The notes: generated from the letters alone by a model not told the origin. Shown: positions 1-9,460, counted from the first letter of the stretch. The stretch: 64,000 bases of DNA from Polynucleobacter sp. KF022 (GCF_027924105.1 NZ_AP026972.1:1798001-1862000), one strand, 5' to 3'. Program-made: numbers and translations.

Positions 1-179
1 AACTGGTCTTGAGTTGGCGTATTCATTGCCAAGGGAATATATAGATCTACATTAAGAATGACACGTTGTTCTGCTTTTTTCTCAAAGTCATGCACACCGA
101 TGTTGATATAGATTTCATAGTCACGTAGAAACAAACGTCGACAGTCAATAAGGGCGGGATGAGAGAGAATGGCATGCAT
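1..179 (-). CDS. folB: dihydroneopterin aldolase, N-terminal part (runs off the left edge)
   Basis: Read by hand from the minus strand. From the ATG at 179 the frame stays open to the edge and gives about 59 residues, including RLFLRDYEIYINIGVHDFEK and then QRVILNVDLYIPLA, the typical first strand and helix of FolB. The enzyme cleaves 7,8-dihydroneopterin to 6-hydroxymethyl-dihydropterin in folate synthesis. It lies 24 bases behind the stop of a pteridine-reductase-like SDR, so the two are probably co-transcribed. The C-terminal half and its active-site lysine are outside the window. Confidence 0.85.
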   Translation of the reverse strand, partial: MHAILSHPALIDCRRLFLRDYEIYINIGVHDFEKKAEQRVILNVDLYIPLAMNTPTQDQ

Positions 180-203
180 GAATGTTTGCTTTTTAAAAAA
201 TAC

Positions 204-1013
204 TTAATTGGTTTTAAACATGACATCACGTGTGGATGGCAATAAATGCTGTCCACCATCGACATATAAAGTCGTGCCAGTAATGGCATTAGACTCAGCA
301 AGAAATACTGCTGCTTTTGCGATATCTGCTGGGGTTGAAGATTTTCCTAATGGCGTCATCTGATGCGCCTTTGTAAAACCTTCATTTGTTTGATTGCCTG
401 ATGGAAGGGAGATTCCGGGCGCCAACCCCACAACTCGAAGATGTGGAGCAAAATCCATTGCTAGCAACTCAACAGACGAGAGAAGCGCAGCCTTTGATAG
501 CGTGTAAGACAGATAATCTGGATTGAGATTAATGAGTTTTTGATCCAGCAATTGAATGACTACTGGGACCACGTCGGATTTATTTGATTTACTCTTTTGG
601 TACTCAAACATCAGCTGGGCTAGCAAAATTGGTGCAGCTAAATTAACCTGCATGTGAGCTTGCAAGCCTTTTCCACTTAAAGGACTATTGGAGTTAGCGC
701 GATCGTATTCAAAGATAGATGCACTGTTAACCAAACAACTTAAATTAGGGAAGGCATTGCTAACAGCCTTAAAAAGATCTTGGGTTGCCGCTTCATCAGC
801 CAAATCCGCCTGAAAAGCTTCAGCCTGAACCCCTAACCCACGAATTTCCTCGACAGTTTTGCTAGCTTCTTGGGCTGATCGCCCATAATGAACAGCAACA
901 TCCCAGCCCTGACGGGCAAACTGCAAAGCAATTTCTCGACCGAGGCGCTTCGCAGCGCCCGTCACCAAAACTGCCTTTACTTGCTGGGATTGGGGTGTTG
1001 AACTAGGGTTCAA
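204..1013 (-). CDS. SDR-family pteridine/dihydromonapterin reductase-like protein
   Basis: A 269-residue short-chain dehydrogenase. The nucleotide-binding motif TGAAKRLG (residues 18-25) has the K/R-R-L-G form typical of FolM/PTR1-type pteridine reductases rather than the usual TGxxxGxG. NSAS near 96 and the catalytic pair Y170/K174 (YTLSK) are present, and the C-terminus has the usual GTTLYVDGG strand. It probably reduces dihydropterins with NADPH, which fits folB directly downstream. The start is TTG at 1013, and a slightly internal start is possible. It is divergent from the methyltransferase at 1039 with only 25 bases between the starts. Family is sure; exact substrate is inferred. Confidence 0.85.
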   Translation of the reverse strand: MNPSSTPQSQQVKAVLVTGAAKRLGREIALQFARQGWDVAVHYGRSAQEASKTVEEIRGLGVQAEAFQADLADEAATQDLFKAVSNAFPNLSCLVNSASIFEYDRANSNSPLSGKGLQAHMQVNLAAPILLAQLMFEYQKSKSNKSDVVPVVIQLLDQKLINLNPDYLSYTLSKAALLSSVELLAMDFAPHLRVVGLAPGISLPSGNQTNEGFTKAHQMTPLGKSSTPADIAKAAVFLAESNAITGTTLYVDGGQHLLPSTRDVMFKTN

Positions 1014-1038
1014 TTAAATTCTCTTAGACTAGCGAGCT

Positions 1039-2226
1039 ATGGATATTACCTTGACCAGCCTTGAAACGGAGCATAGTGCGCTTCTGAAGGCCAAAATAGC
1101 CTCTCAGATCGCCTCGCAAGGCGGCTGGCTGCCCTTTTCTCGCTTTATGGAGATGGCCTTATACGAGCCCGGAATGGGCTATTACAGCGCCGGAGCCCAC
1201 AAACTGGGCGCAGGCGGCGATTTCACCACTGCCCCTGAATTAAGCCCCCTTTTTGGCGCTGCTATCTGCTCAACTCTTTTACCAGTTCTTGAAGGCCTCA
1301 AAGAAAAGGGTTTGCCCACTCAAATTTTGGAGTTTGGCGCAGGCACTGGAAAGCTAGCCACATCCATACTGACTCGCCTTAATGACCTTGGCTTTCAATT
1401 GGATCATTACGACATTATTGAAATTTCGCCAGATTTAGCTGAGCGCCAACAGGAAAGAATTGGCGGCACTATTAAGCAACTCAATTTCAAAACTCAGTCC
1501 CGTTGGCTTACTGAACTACCAAAAAATTTCAAAGGGGTCATTCTTGCTAATGAAGTAATTGATGCCATTCCTTGTGATGCCATCATTTATCAAAATGGAT
1601 TTTGGTATTGGCATGGCGTTTCTTTTGAAAACGAAAAACTCGTTTGGAAGACGGGCTCTCCAGTAGAGCAAAAATTACTTCCAGAAAGTTTATTAAGTAG
1701 CAACTTCTCAGAGGGATATGTCACTGAACTTCACACACCAGCAAATGCTTGGATGCGACAAGTTGCTCGGCATTTAGATGCTGGCTTATTTCTTACATTT
1801 GATTATGGATTTCCAGAAGGTGAGTACTATCACCCTCAAAGACTTGAAGGTACTCTGATGGCTCACCATCGCCATCATGCAATTCAAGATCCATTTCATC
1901 TTCCCGGTCTTTGTGACTTAACTACGCACGTTGAATGGTCTCAAATTGCTCGCAGCGCATTATCCGAAAATGCAGATGATGTCTATCTCACCAATCAGGC
2001 AGCCTACTTACTAGATGCCGGTATTGGTGATGTTGCTTTGGAGATTGGCGATCCAAGTGATCCAGAAACGTTTCTTCCAATTTCTAACTCTTTACAGAAG
2101 TTATTGTCTGAGGCAGAGATGGGCGAACTCTTTAAAGCCTTTGCATTTTCTAAAAACTTAGAAAGTTTGCTGCCAGGCTATGTACTTGAAGATCTGCCAG
2201 GTCTACGCGGCAGAAATCGGCTGTAG
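1039..2226 (+). CDS. class I SAM-dependent methyltransferase, MidA/NDUFAF7 (COG1565) family
   Basis: 395 residues. The N-terminal segment YYSAGAHKLGAGGDFTTAPE is the family signature. EFGAGTGKLA (about residues 98-107) is the SAM-binding glycine loop, and FDYGFPEGEYYHP lies mid-protein. The eukaryotic relative NDUFAF7 methylates an arginine of a complex I subunit; the bacterial substrate is not settled. The length fits the family. It converges on cca with 8 bases between the stops and no obvious terminator. Confidence 0.88.
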   Translation: MDITLTSLETEHSALLKAKIASQIASQGGWLPFSRFMEMALYEPGMGYYSAGAHKLGAGGDFTTAPELSPLFGAAICSTLLPVLEGLKEKGLPTQILEFGAGTGKLATSILTRLNDLGFQLDHYDIIEISPDLAERQQERIGGTIKQLNFKTQSRWLTELPKNFKGVILANEVIDAIPCDAIIYQNGFWYWHGVSFENEKLVWKTGSPVEQKLLPESLLSSNFSEGYVTELHTPANAWMRQVARHLDAGLFLTFDYGFPEGEYYHPQRLEGTLMAHHRHHAIQDPFHLPGLCDLTTHVEWSQIARSALSENADDVYLTNQAAYLLDAGIGDVALEIGDPSDPETFLPISNSLQKLLSEAEMGELFKAFAFSKNLESLLPGYVLEDLPGLRGRNRL

Positions 2227-2234
2227 CTTTTCGC

Positions 2235-3365
2235 CTAAGCCTCTAGGGCTGTAGTGATTGCTGCCAATCTGGCAGACTCGAACGCGCTACCTATCCGCTC
2301 GCCATTGGAGCGGTCTTCAGCTGCCACGCCAGAAATAATTTCTGCGGTATTGATTGTTTGGGTGCTCCTCATTGCATTTAACAAGGGCAAGACATTCATT
2401 CCCAGATTGTCAGCAAGATTCAAAATCGCCTGCACACGATCTGGCTTGCGCCAAAGATCTGCGCGATTAAACCAAGCCAGAATATCTACTGCCTGATAGG
2501 AATGGTTAAGGCATTTATTTGCCAAAACTTTCAGGTCACTAAATATTTCTGCGAAATCTCGTACTTCGATTGGCATGCGTACACAATCGGCCCACGAGCG
2601 AATTTCCATGGCGGGTAAATCCATCAGGATAATTGCGCAACGCTCATCCAAACTATTGCCGGCACATGAGAAATGCGCAATTAACGCCTCGCGAAAAGAC
2701 TCTTCGGATAACTTGGTGACCAATGTCGACGGCAATAGCGTACTAGCGGCACCCGTATTCAATAAGACCTGAAATAAATGTAAGGGCTTAGCAGCAACCA
2801 TACCTCTTGCGAGTTCTTGCCAAATACGCTCAGCCGATAAGGCCTTCAATTCACCTGACTGAACAATGGCTTTTAAGGCTGCCAGAGTTTCATTGGCTAC
2901 GCTAAATTCCGGGAAACGTGCTGAGAATCGAGCGATACGTAATAGACGTAATGGGTCTTCTGCAAATGCATCAGACACATGCCGAAATATTTTGGCAGCC
3001 AAATCTTCCTGGCCGTTATAAGGATCAATAATCGGACCAAACTGTTTTCCATCTGAGCCTACTTCTTGCGCCATTGCATTAATTGTTAAATCACGTCGCT
3101 CTAAATCTTGCTCCAAGGTGACGGAGGGATCGGCATAAAAATGAAATCCTTTATAGCCCTGACCAGTCTTGCGCTCAGTGCGTGCAAGCGCATATTCAGC
3201 CTGTGTCTCTGGATGCAGAAATACAGGAAAATCTTTTCCTACAGGACGATAGCCCTTAGCAATCATCTCCTCTACGCTAGAGCCGACCACAACATAATCA
3301 ATGTCGTGCACAGGCAAGCCCATCAGGGTATCCCGTATAGCTCCGCCTACTGCATAGACTTTCAT
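2235..3365 (-). CDS. cca: CCA-adding tRNA nucleotidyltransferase
   Basis: 376 residues. The class II nucleotidyltransferase core is clear: GGAIRD at 7-12, the metal aspartates in DIDYVVVG (21 and 23), and ERRDLTINAMA near residue 90. The enzyme adds or repairs the 3' CCA of tRNAs. The C-terminal third is helical, and I see no HD-phosphohydrolase motif of the kind found in the longer E. coli enzyme, so this is the shorter form. The ATG overlaps the TAA of the upstream gene by one base (TAATG), pointing to translational coupling. Confidence 0.92.
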   Translation of the reverse strand: MKVYAVGGAIRDTLMGLPVHDIDYVVVGSSVEEMIAKGYRPVGKDFPVFLHPETQAEYALARTERKTGQGYKGFHFYADPSVTLEQDLERRDLTINAMAQEVGSDGKQFGPIIDPYNGQEDLAAKIFRHVSDAFAEDPLRLLRIARFSARFPEFSVANETLAALKAIVQSGELKALSAERIWQELARGMVAAKPLHLFQVLLNTGAASTLLPSTLVTKLSEESFREALIAHFSCAGNSLDERCAIILMDLPAMEIRSWADCVRMPIEVRDFAEIFSDLKVLANKCLNHSYQAVDILAWFNRADLWRKPDRVQAILNLADNLGMNVLPLLNAMRSTQTINTAEIISGVAAEDRSNGERIGSAFESARLAAITTALEA

Positions 3366-4273
3366 TACTGCATGCCTTCCAAACTACGACGACTCATTTT
3401 GAATATGTCCGTCAACGCATCAACGCCTTTTTCAGGTAACGTATTGGGCAATTGCATAGAGGCAATATTGTCACGCGACATTAGGGTTGGCCCGGGCAAA
3501 AATTCAAATGCGAGAGCCTGTAAATAGCCAACAAAGGCAGGCACCGGAATAATGGTGCAACTGGTTTTTGCCTTACGAGCCGCAAACTCAACGATTTCCT
3601 TCATCGTATAAACGGTTGGGCCGACTAAGTCATAGGACTGATGAATCGTTTGAGGCATTGATAGAGATTTCACAAAAGCAGATGCAACATCATCTACGTT
3701 CACCGGCTGAAACTGAGCCTGATGATTCGCTAAGGGCATAGCAGGAAACAACTTCGTTAACTTAGAAAATAAATTAATGAATTGATCTTGCGCTCCAAAA
3801 ATGACCGATGGCCTAAAAATAGTCCAATCCAAATTGCTTGCCTTCACAGCTGCCTCGCCATCACCTTTACTACGCTGATACATAGAAGGGCCACTAGAAT
3901 CAGCTCCTAATGCACTCATGTGTAAATAGCGCTTTAGGCTATGCAACTGCATCGCCGTAATAATATTTTTTGGCAAATCTACATGGGCCGCCTTGAATAC
4001 TTTTCCATAAGGCTGAGCCGGTTTGTCATGTAAGACGCCAACCAAATTGATCACTGCTCCATTTGCTTTAATGCGTCCACAAAGCCCCTGTAATTCATCA
4101 AATTCATGAATATCAGCTTCTTCTACGTGAACTTTCGGCAACATACGCAATTCACGTGCCGCAGCCAAATGGCCAGTTGGAATCAATACAGAATAGCCCG
4201 CAAGCTGAAGTTGTGCTGCAATGACCCGCCCTACAAAACCATTACCACCAATCAGAAGGATGTCGTATTTCAT
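3365..4273 (-). CDS. NAD(P)-binding, complex I NDUFA9-like extended SDR protein
   Basis: 302 residues. It begins with IGGNGFVGR (residues 7-15), the GxxGxxG dinucleotide loop of atypical/extended SDRs. MYQRSKGDGEAAVK supplies the YxxxK-like region and FRPSVIFG is the typical C-terminal motif. Such proteins resemble the accessory NDUFA9 subunit of complex I and are common as single genes in betaproteobacteria. The role is uncertain; sugar-nucleotide or quinone-related oxidoreduction is possible. It is translationally coupled to cca and probably lies in one transcript with the lytic transglycosylase upstream. Confidence 0.8.
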   Translation of the reverse strand: MKYDILLIGGNGFVGRVIAAQLQLAGYSVLIPTGHLAAARELRMLPKVHVEEADIHEFDELQGLCGRIKANGAVINLVGVLHDKPAQPYGKVFKAAHVDLPKNIITAMQLHSLKRYLHMSALGADSSGPSMYQRSKGDGEAAVKASNLDWTIFRPSVIFGAQDQFINLFSKLTKLFPAMPLANHQAQFQPVNVDDVASAFVKSLSMPQTIHQSYDLVGPTVYTMKEIVEFAARKAKTSCTIIPVPAFVGYLQALAFEFLPGPTLMSRDNIASMQLPNTLPEKGVDALTDIFKMSRRSLEGMQ

Positions 4274-4309
4274 ATGAGACTTTCTTTACCCAATAAGGTA
4301 ACTGCTCGT

Positions 4310-6268
4310 TTAAGGAAGCTCAGATTGAGTTGCAGCCTTCGGTGCAATAACACCCAATCGTTGCTTTAAAGATTGTGTCTGGCCGTTCATTACAGATGAA
4401 TAGTAATTTGCATTAGAGAGTACGTTCTTCACATATACACGTGTCTCAGTAAATGGGATGGTTTCTGCAAAGATAGCGCCCTCTGTAGGGCCAGATAATT
4501 TTTCACGCCACGCCTTTGAACGTGAAGGTCCCGCGTTATATGCTGCCGAGGCCAAGACCCAAGAACCATCTAGATCTACTAGAACCATATTCAAATAGTT
4601 ACTACCCAGAGTCAAATTCGTATTGGTATCGCTCAGCTTGTCATTGGTATAATTTGTCATGCCGATTTTTTTAGCGACATACTTTGCCGTATTAGGCATC
4701 ACCTGCATCAAGCCGGATGCACCGACAGAGGATGAAGCATTCATAATGAAGCGCGACTCCTGACGAATCAAGCCATATGCCCAAGCAAGATTCAGATCAA
4801 TTTGGCGTGCAATGGGGGATAGCTCTTCTTTAAATGGTGTTGGGTAACGCAAACTAAAGTCATGCTCTTGTTTTGTGCGGTCAGCAGTATTGACGACACG
4901 GTCATATAAGTTAATGCGCTTCGCATACTCAGCCGCAGCCAATAACTGCTTATCAGTCATATTGCGCAATTCCCAATTCCACTCGCGATTACCTTCAAAG
5001 CGCAAGTTCATGGCATATAAGCGCTCACCACGAATAAACCCTTTACGGCTCGCCATTGCGTCAATTTCTTGCTCAGTTACCTTGGTCTTGGCGGGAGCAT
5101 GATTGGATTTGCCCAACTCTTCACGCGCCAGTTGACCATAAAAGTTGTATTGATCGGCAATCAACTCAAAACTATCTTTGGCTTTAGCATCCTGGCCTTC
5201 CGCTTTTAATGCGCGACCATACCAATACGTCCATGCGGGATCTTTAGCGCGCACCGCTGGATTCATGCCATCAATCGCATTCTTCACTAGAACCCAATCC
5301 TTAGCGCGTAAGCCAGCTCGTACTTTCCATTCTTGTGATTCAACTGAAAGGAGTTCGTTGTAACCAAGCTCCTGCTGGAAACGATAAGCATCATCCGCAT
5401 TCGGATCTAACTTCTTAGCTAAAAACTGTCCAATAACACCCCATGCGACCGCTTGATTCTCTTTGCTGTAACGCGGTGCATTTTGAGAAAAGTCACGATA
5501 GGCTTTTGCTGGATCGGCTTTAGCGGCTTTTACAATATCTGCTATCGGATCTTCGCCGCCAAGGCGACGCGCCATGGTGTCAAAACCTCTTTCACTTGCA
5601 GCGCGACCAATTGCCTTAGCTTCACTTGGAGTCATTCCTCCGGCTGCAACTAACGATGGCACCAATTCTTGACATGCCTGCCCAAAGTAACTTGGGTCCA
5701 ATAGAACCGATCGCGAATCAATTGCTAGCTTGGTTGGATTTTCGCCTTGCAATAACTTAGATAACAGGGAGTAGCACTTCACTTGTGTGTCGTCATCCAA
5801 TACAAATTTTGCGTACTCTGCATCAAAGCGCGCCCAATCTCTTCGCTTGCCCAAAACCAAAAGCCAGTCATTACGCATCCGGTCTGCCAAAGCTGTACCT
5901 TGATATTGATTTAAAAAAGCAACCACTTGGGCATCAGCGCTATAGTCATTACGCGCACCGCCAGCACTATCGAATAATTGTGGCTTAATGCGGAAATAGG
6001 CTACGTAATCATCAAATGGATAATTTGCCAAAGCAGAAGAGAGTTGCTGTGTCCGAAACACATCATTCTTTTTTGCAGCCTCACGCAGATCGATAAACAT
6101 CCGATCAGTATCGGTAACCTCCGCGGACGCAGCTTTGCTCTCGTAGGACTTTGGCAGGCTTGGCTTTTTAAGCTTTTCTGCAAAGCTACTAGACATGCTC
6201 AGCGCTAGGCCCAAGATCATAATCTTGGTCATCCAAAGGTGCTTGCTACTAAATATTGCGGACTTCAT
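4310..6268 (-). CDS. slt: soluble lytic murein transglycosylase (Slt70-like)
   Basis: 652 residues with a probable signal peptide (hydrophobic stretch about residues 15-30, then SSSFAEK), so periplasmic. A long alpha-helical superhelix precedes the C-terminal lysozyme-like domain. That domain has LIRQESRF with the catalytic glutamate near 505, ASGLMQVMPNTA, and AYNAGPSR. It cleaves glycan strands to 1,6-anhydromuropeptides, which an AmpG-like permease (15105-16424) could recycle. Length matches E. coli Slt. It is divergent from the cyclo-ligase gene. Confidence 0.93.
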   Translation of the reverse strand: MKSAIFSSKHLWMTKIMILGLALSMSSSFAEKLKKPSLPKSYESKAASAEVTDTDRMFIDLREAAKKNDVFRTQQLSSALANYPFDDYVAYFRIKPQLFDSAGGARNDYSADAQVVAFLNQYQGTALADRMRNDWLLVLGKRRDWARFDAEYAKFVLDDDTQVKCYSLLSKLLQGENPTKLAIDSRSVLLDPSYFGQACQELVPSLVAAGGMTPSEAKAIGRAASERGFDTMARRLGGEDPIADIVKAAKADPAKAYRDFSQNAPRYSKENQAVAWGVIGQFLAKKLDPNADDAYRFQQELGYNELLSVESQEWKVRAGLRAKDWVLVKNAIDGMNPAVRAKDPAWTYWYGRALKAEGQDAKAKDSFELIADQYNFYGQLAREELGKSNHAPAKTKVTEQEIDAMASRKGFIRGERLYAMNLRFEGNREWNWELRNMTDKQLLAAAEYAKRINLYDRVVNTADRTKQEHDFSLRYPTPFKEELSPIARQIDLNLAWAYGLIRQESRFIMNASSSVGASGLMQVMPNTAKYVAKKIGMTNYTNDKLSDTNTNLTLGSNYLNMVLVDLDGSWVLASAAYNAGPSRSKAWREKLSGPTEGAIFAETIPFTETRVYVKNVLSNANYYSSVMNGQTQSLKQRLGVIAPKAATQSELP

Positions 6269-6352
6269 TCTTGCGATCTAACCCTATATGTATTTGCACG
6301 GCTGCAACCGGACAACAACTTGATTACTATATCTTCTAATTTTCGCCTGATA

Positions 6353-6979
6353 ATGGTCGATATGCACGGTAATTCACCAAAAACTCTTCGCCAGGATTTA
6401 TTAAAACAACGCAAAGAATTTGCTTTGGGGGATGGGTATGCCACTGCGGAAACAAACTTGATCGCAAATCTGAGCCAATTTTTAGCAGGGGCTGGAAAAT
6501 CCATTCGATCGATAGCGCTTTATTGGCCCATTCAGAACGAAATAGATTTGCGCCCTCATTTATTGACCTGGGCGAAAAATGACAATCAATGCCGACTTGC
6601 GCTCCCATTTGCACGCCCTGATCAGCATCTTGATTTCTTTGAGTGGCAAGAGGGTGATGAATTACTTCCAAGTCAGCATGGCGTTCCTGAGCCCAGGCCA
6701 GAGAATGTTTTAAGACCACAACTCATTCCTGACTGCATCCTTATTCCTTGCGTGGGTTGGTCTAGCTCAGCGGTGGATGGCAAAGCGCAGTACTGGCGCC
6801 TGGGCTACGGCGGCGGTTACTTCGATCGGACCCTAGCGGATCTCAGACAGAAAAATCCCAAGCTTGTTTGCATTGGGATTGGATTTGATTGGCAAAAACT
6901 AGATGATTCCCAATGGGGCCCTCAAACACATGATGAGCCCCTGGATATGCTCCTAACAGAGTCTGGCTTGTACAGCTAG
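6353..6979 (+). CDS. 5-formyltetrahydrofolate cyclo-ligase
   Basis: About 208 residues from the ATG at 6353; a second ATG at 6362 is also possible. The C-terminal signature WRLGYGGGYFDRTL is the ATP/substrate loop of the family (YgfA/MTHFS), and FARPDQHLDFFEW is typical of the middle. It converts 5-formyl-THF to methenyl-THF. The frame is open back to a GTG at 6239, but that stretch reads as non-conserved residues and overlaps slt, so I reject it. It converges with metF, one base between the stops. Confidence 0.9.
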   Translation: MVDMHGNSPKTLRQDLLKQRKEFALGDGYATAETNLIANLSQFLAGAGKSIRSIALYWPIQNEIDLRPHLLTWAKNDNQCRLALPFARPDQHLDFFEWQEGDELLPSQHGVPEPRPENVLRPQLIPDCILIPCVGWSSSAVDGKAQYWRLGYGGGYFDRTLADLRQKNPKLVCIGIGFDWQKLDDSQWGPQTHDEPLDMLLTESGLYS

Positions 6980-6980
6980 A

Positions 6981-7811
6981 TTACTTCGTTAAGTCTAAGT
7001 TATCGGCAATCGCCAAAACAGCATCAGCCTGATTTAGCGAATAGAAATGGATTCCAGGTGCACCAGCAGTTAGCAGCTGATCGCACAAATCCGTGACCAC
7101 CTCTTCACCAAATGCACGAATAGAGGCAATGTCATCGCCATAGGATTGAAGGCGCAAACGAATCCATCGTGGGATTTCTGCACCGCAGGCATCGGAGAAT
7201 CTTAATAACTGGCTACTGTTTGTGATTGGCATGATTCCAGCAATGATGGGTTGAGTAACGCCCAAGTCATATGCCTCATCCACAAAGCGGAAGTACGCAT
7301 CGCTGTTATAAAAATACTGTGTAACAGCGGAGTTCGCACCCGCTTTCATTTTTTGCACAAAGAAATCAACATCACTAGCAGGTGACTTGGCCTGAGGATG
7401 CGTCTCTGGGTAAGCAGCTACATCAATATGAAACCAATCGCCTGTCTCTGCGCGAATAAATTCTACTAATTCATTGGCATGATGAAACTCGCCATACTGG
7501 CCCATACCAGAAGGTAAGTCACCGCGCAAAGCCACAATTCGCTTTACGCCTAAGGCTTGATATTGCTTCAACATTTCGCGCACGCTTTCACGTGAGCTGC
7601 CAACACAAGATAAGTGTGGGGCAACTGCTGCACCAGCAGCATGTATGTCGCTTACCACTTTTAATGTGCCAGACTGTGTAGAGCCACCAGCGCCAAAAGT
7701 CACGGAATAAAACGCAGGCTTGAGTGTTTCACTGAAACGCTCGCGCACAAGATGTAACTTACTCTCACCTTCAGGTGTTTTTGGAGGAAAGAATTCAACG
7801 CTTAATTCCAT
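6981..7811 (-). CDS. metF: 5,10-methylenetetrahydrofolate reductase
   Basis: 276 residues, normal length for MetF. It starts MELSVEFFPPKTPEGE, the conserved first strand with the catalytic glutamate, followed by VTFGAGGST and VALRGDLP. QYFYNSDAYFRF and GIMPITNSSQL are also family features. This flavoprotein makes 5-methyl-THF for methionine synthase. It lies 37 bases downstream of ahcY on the same strand, so it is probably in the transcript controlled by the SAH riboswitch; ahcY-metF is a known arrangement for that riboswitch class. Confidence 0.95.
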   Translation of the reverse strand: MELSVEFFPPKTPEGESKLHLVRERFSETLKPAFYSVTFGAGGSTQSGTLKVVSDIHAAGAAVAPHLSCVGSSRESVREMLKQYQALGVKRIVALRGDLPSGMGQYGEFHHANELVEFIRAETGDWFHIDVAAYPETHPQAKSPASDVDFFVQKMKAGANSAVTQYFYNSDAYFRFVDEAYDLGVTQPIIAGIMPITNSSQLLRFSDACGAEIPRWIRLRLQSYGDDIASIRAFGEEVVTDLCDQLLTAGAPGIHFYSLNQADAVLAIADNLDLTK

Positions 7812-7848
7812 GATTTTGGGCCTAGGTATCTATTGAATGTTAATTGGA

Positions 7849-9294
7849 TTAATAGCGATAGTGGTCAGCCTTGTACGGGCCTTCCTTCGTTACACCAATA
7901 TAAGAAGCTTGCTGATCTGACAACACAGTCAACTCTGCATTGAGAGTCTTGAGTTGTAAGCGTGCAACCTTCTCATCCAAATGCTTAGGCAAGGTGTAAA
8001 CACCGATTGGGTATTTATCTGTACCAACTGCATTCCACAATTCAATTTGAGCAATCACTTGGTTTGCAAATGAAGAGCTCATCACGTAAGAAGGGTGCCC
8101 CGTACCGCAACCAAGATTAACTAAACGTCCTTTAGCCAAAATGATGATGCGCTTCTCAGGCTTGCCATTGGCAGCCGGGAAAATCACATGGTCAACTTGT
8201 GGCTTGATCTCTTCCCACTTGTATTTTTCAATACCAGCAACATCGATCTCATTATCAAAGTGGCCGATATTACAAACGATGGCTTGGTTCTTCATCTTTG
8301 CCATATGGTCATGCGTAATCACATGGTAGTTGCCTGTTGCAGAAACAAAGATATCTGCTTTGTCAGCAGCGTAATCCATAGTTACAACACGGTAACCTTC
8401 CATTGCAGCTTGCAATGCACAAATTGGGTCAACTTCTGTTACCCACACTTGAGCAGATAAAGCACGCAATGCTTGTGCAGAACCTTTGCCCACGTCGCCG
8501 TAGCCGCAAACTACTGCAACCTTACCAGCAACCATCACGTCAGTAGCGCGCTTAATCGCATCAACTAAAGATTCGCGGCAACCGTACAGGTTGTCGAATT
8601 TGCTCTTAGTAACGGAGTCGTTTACGTTGATTGCTGGGAACTTCAAATCACCCTTGGCAAACATTTGATACAAACGGTGTACGCCTGTAGTGGTTTCCTC
8701 TGTAACGCCTTTTACTTTTTCCAAGCGTGTTGAGTACCAAGTAGGATCTTGCGCCAATTTCTTTTTAATGGCCGCAAACAAAATAGTTTCTTCTTCGCTA
8801 GTTGGGTGATTCAAGCAGGCTTGATCTTTTTCAGCGCGAGCACCAAGGTGCAATAACAAAGTAGCGTCGCCACCGTCATCCAAAATCATGTTGGTGTAGC
8901 CGCCATCCGCCCACTCAAAAATACGATGGGTAAAGTCCCAGTACTGCTCAAGGGTTTCGCCTTTGATAGCAAACACAGGAGTGCCGTTAGCAGCAATTGC
9001 AGCAGCAGCATGATCTTGTGTAGAGAAAATATTGCATGAAGCCCATTGCACTTCAGCACCAAGTGCCTCCAGAGTTTCAATCAGCACAGCTGTTTGAATA
9101 GTCATATGCAATGAACCAGTAATGCGTGCGCCACGGAGTGGCTGCTGTGCAGCAAACTCATCACGAATTGCGATCAAGCCAGGCATCTCCGTTTCAGCAA
9201 TCGCAATTTCTTTTCGACCAAAGTCAGCCAAAGTGATATCAGCAATTGCGCAACGAGTTGCTACAAAGTTATTTAAATCAGAAACGGTATTCAT
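7849..9294 (-). CDS. ahcY: S-adenosylhomocysteine hydrolase
   Basis: 481 residues from the ATG at 9294. The frame extends 20 codons further upstream, but only the later start has a ribosome site (GGAG five bases upstream) and begins at the conserved region. The NAD-binding GYGDVGKGSAQAL and substrate-binding NDSVTKSKFDNLYGCRES are intact, and the C-terminus is the typical YKADHYRY. It splits SAH to adenosine and homocysteine, relieving product inhibition of methyltransferases. Expression appears to be controlled by the SAH riboswitch and hairpin just upstream. Confidence 0.97.
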   Translation of the reverse strand: MNTVSDLNNFVATRCAIADITLADFGRKEIAIAETEMPGLIAIRDEFAAQQPLRGARITGSLHMTIQTAVLIETLEALGAEVQWASCNIFSTQDHAAAAIAANGTPVFAIKGETLEQYWDFTHRIFEWADGGYTNMILDDGGDATLLLHLGARAEKDQACLNHPTSEEETILFAAIKKKLAQDPTWYSTRLEKVKGVTEETTTGVHRLYQMFAKGDLKFPAINVNDSVTKSKFDNLYGCRESLVDAIKRATDVMVAGKVAVVCGYGDVGKGSAQALRALSAQVWVTEVDPICALQAAMEGYRVVTMDYAADKADIFVSATGNYHVITHDHMAKMKNQAIVCNIGHFDNEIDVAGIEKYKWEEIKPQVDHVIFPAANGKPEKRIIILAKGRLVNLGCGTGHPSYVMSSSFANQVIAQIELWNAVGTDKYPIGVYTLPKHLDEKVARLQLKTLNAELTVLSDQQASYIGVTKEGPYKADHYRY

Positions 9295-9299
9295 TAATG

Positions 9300-9328
9300 C
9301 TCCAGCTAAATACGATCCAATGCTGGAG
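9300..9328 (-). promoter_or_regulatory. hairpin sequestering the ahcY ribosome-binding site
   Basis: On the minus strand CTCCAGC (9328-9322) pairs perfectly with GCTGGAG (9306-9300). The second arm contains the GGAG that lies five bases before the ahcY ATG, so the folded form would hide the ribosome site. A second inverted pair just upstream (CTCGCTAACC at 9365-9356 with GGCTAGCGAG at 9344-9335) could compete or stack. Together these look like the expression platform of the SAH riboswitch. The switching mechanism is inferred. Confidence 0.7.
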
Positions 9329-9404
9329 TAGAAACTCGCTAGCCATTGAATCATGGGTTAGCGAGCGCGGTTGCAATTAGCAAACTCCGTTTAGGAATCC
9401 ACTC

Positions 9405-9460
9405 CCTTCAAGCCTGGGGAAGTACTGGGTCTCAGCATTCCTTGCAACGCTCCTTGAAGG
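9405..9460 (-). promoter_or_regulatory. SAH riboswitch aptamer (ahcY leader)
   Basis: Minus-strand reading: the closing stem is CCTTCAAG at the 5' end and CTTGAAGG at the 3' end, perfectly complementary. Inside are the conserved blocks AGGAGCGTTGCAA and CCCCAGGCTTG, separated by a small hairpin region. These match the SAH riboswitch consensus (GAGGAGCGCUGC... and ...CCAGGCUCG) of beta- and gammaproteobacteria. It sits about 110 bases before ahcY, whose product consumes SAH. The class normally raises expression when SAH accumulates. Confidence 0.88.

Noticed and set aside
6239..6352. Extension of the cyclo-ligase gene to a GTG inside slt
   Set aside because: The 38 extra codons are not family-like and overlap the slt start; ATG 6353 gives a normal-length protein.
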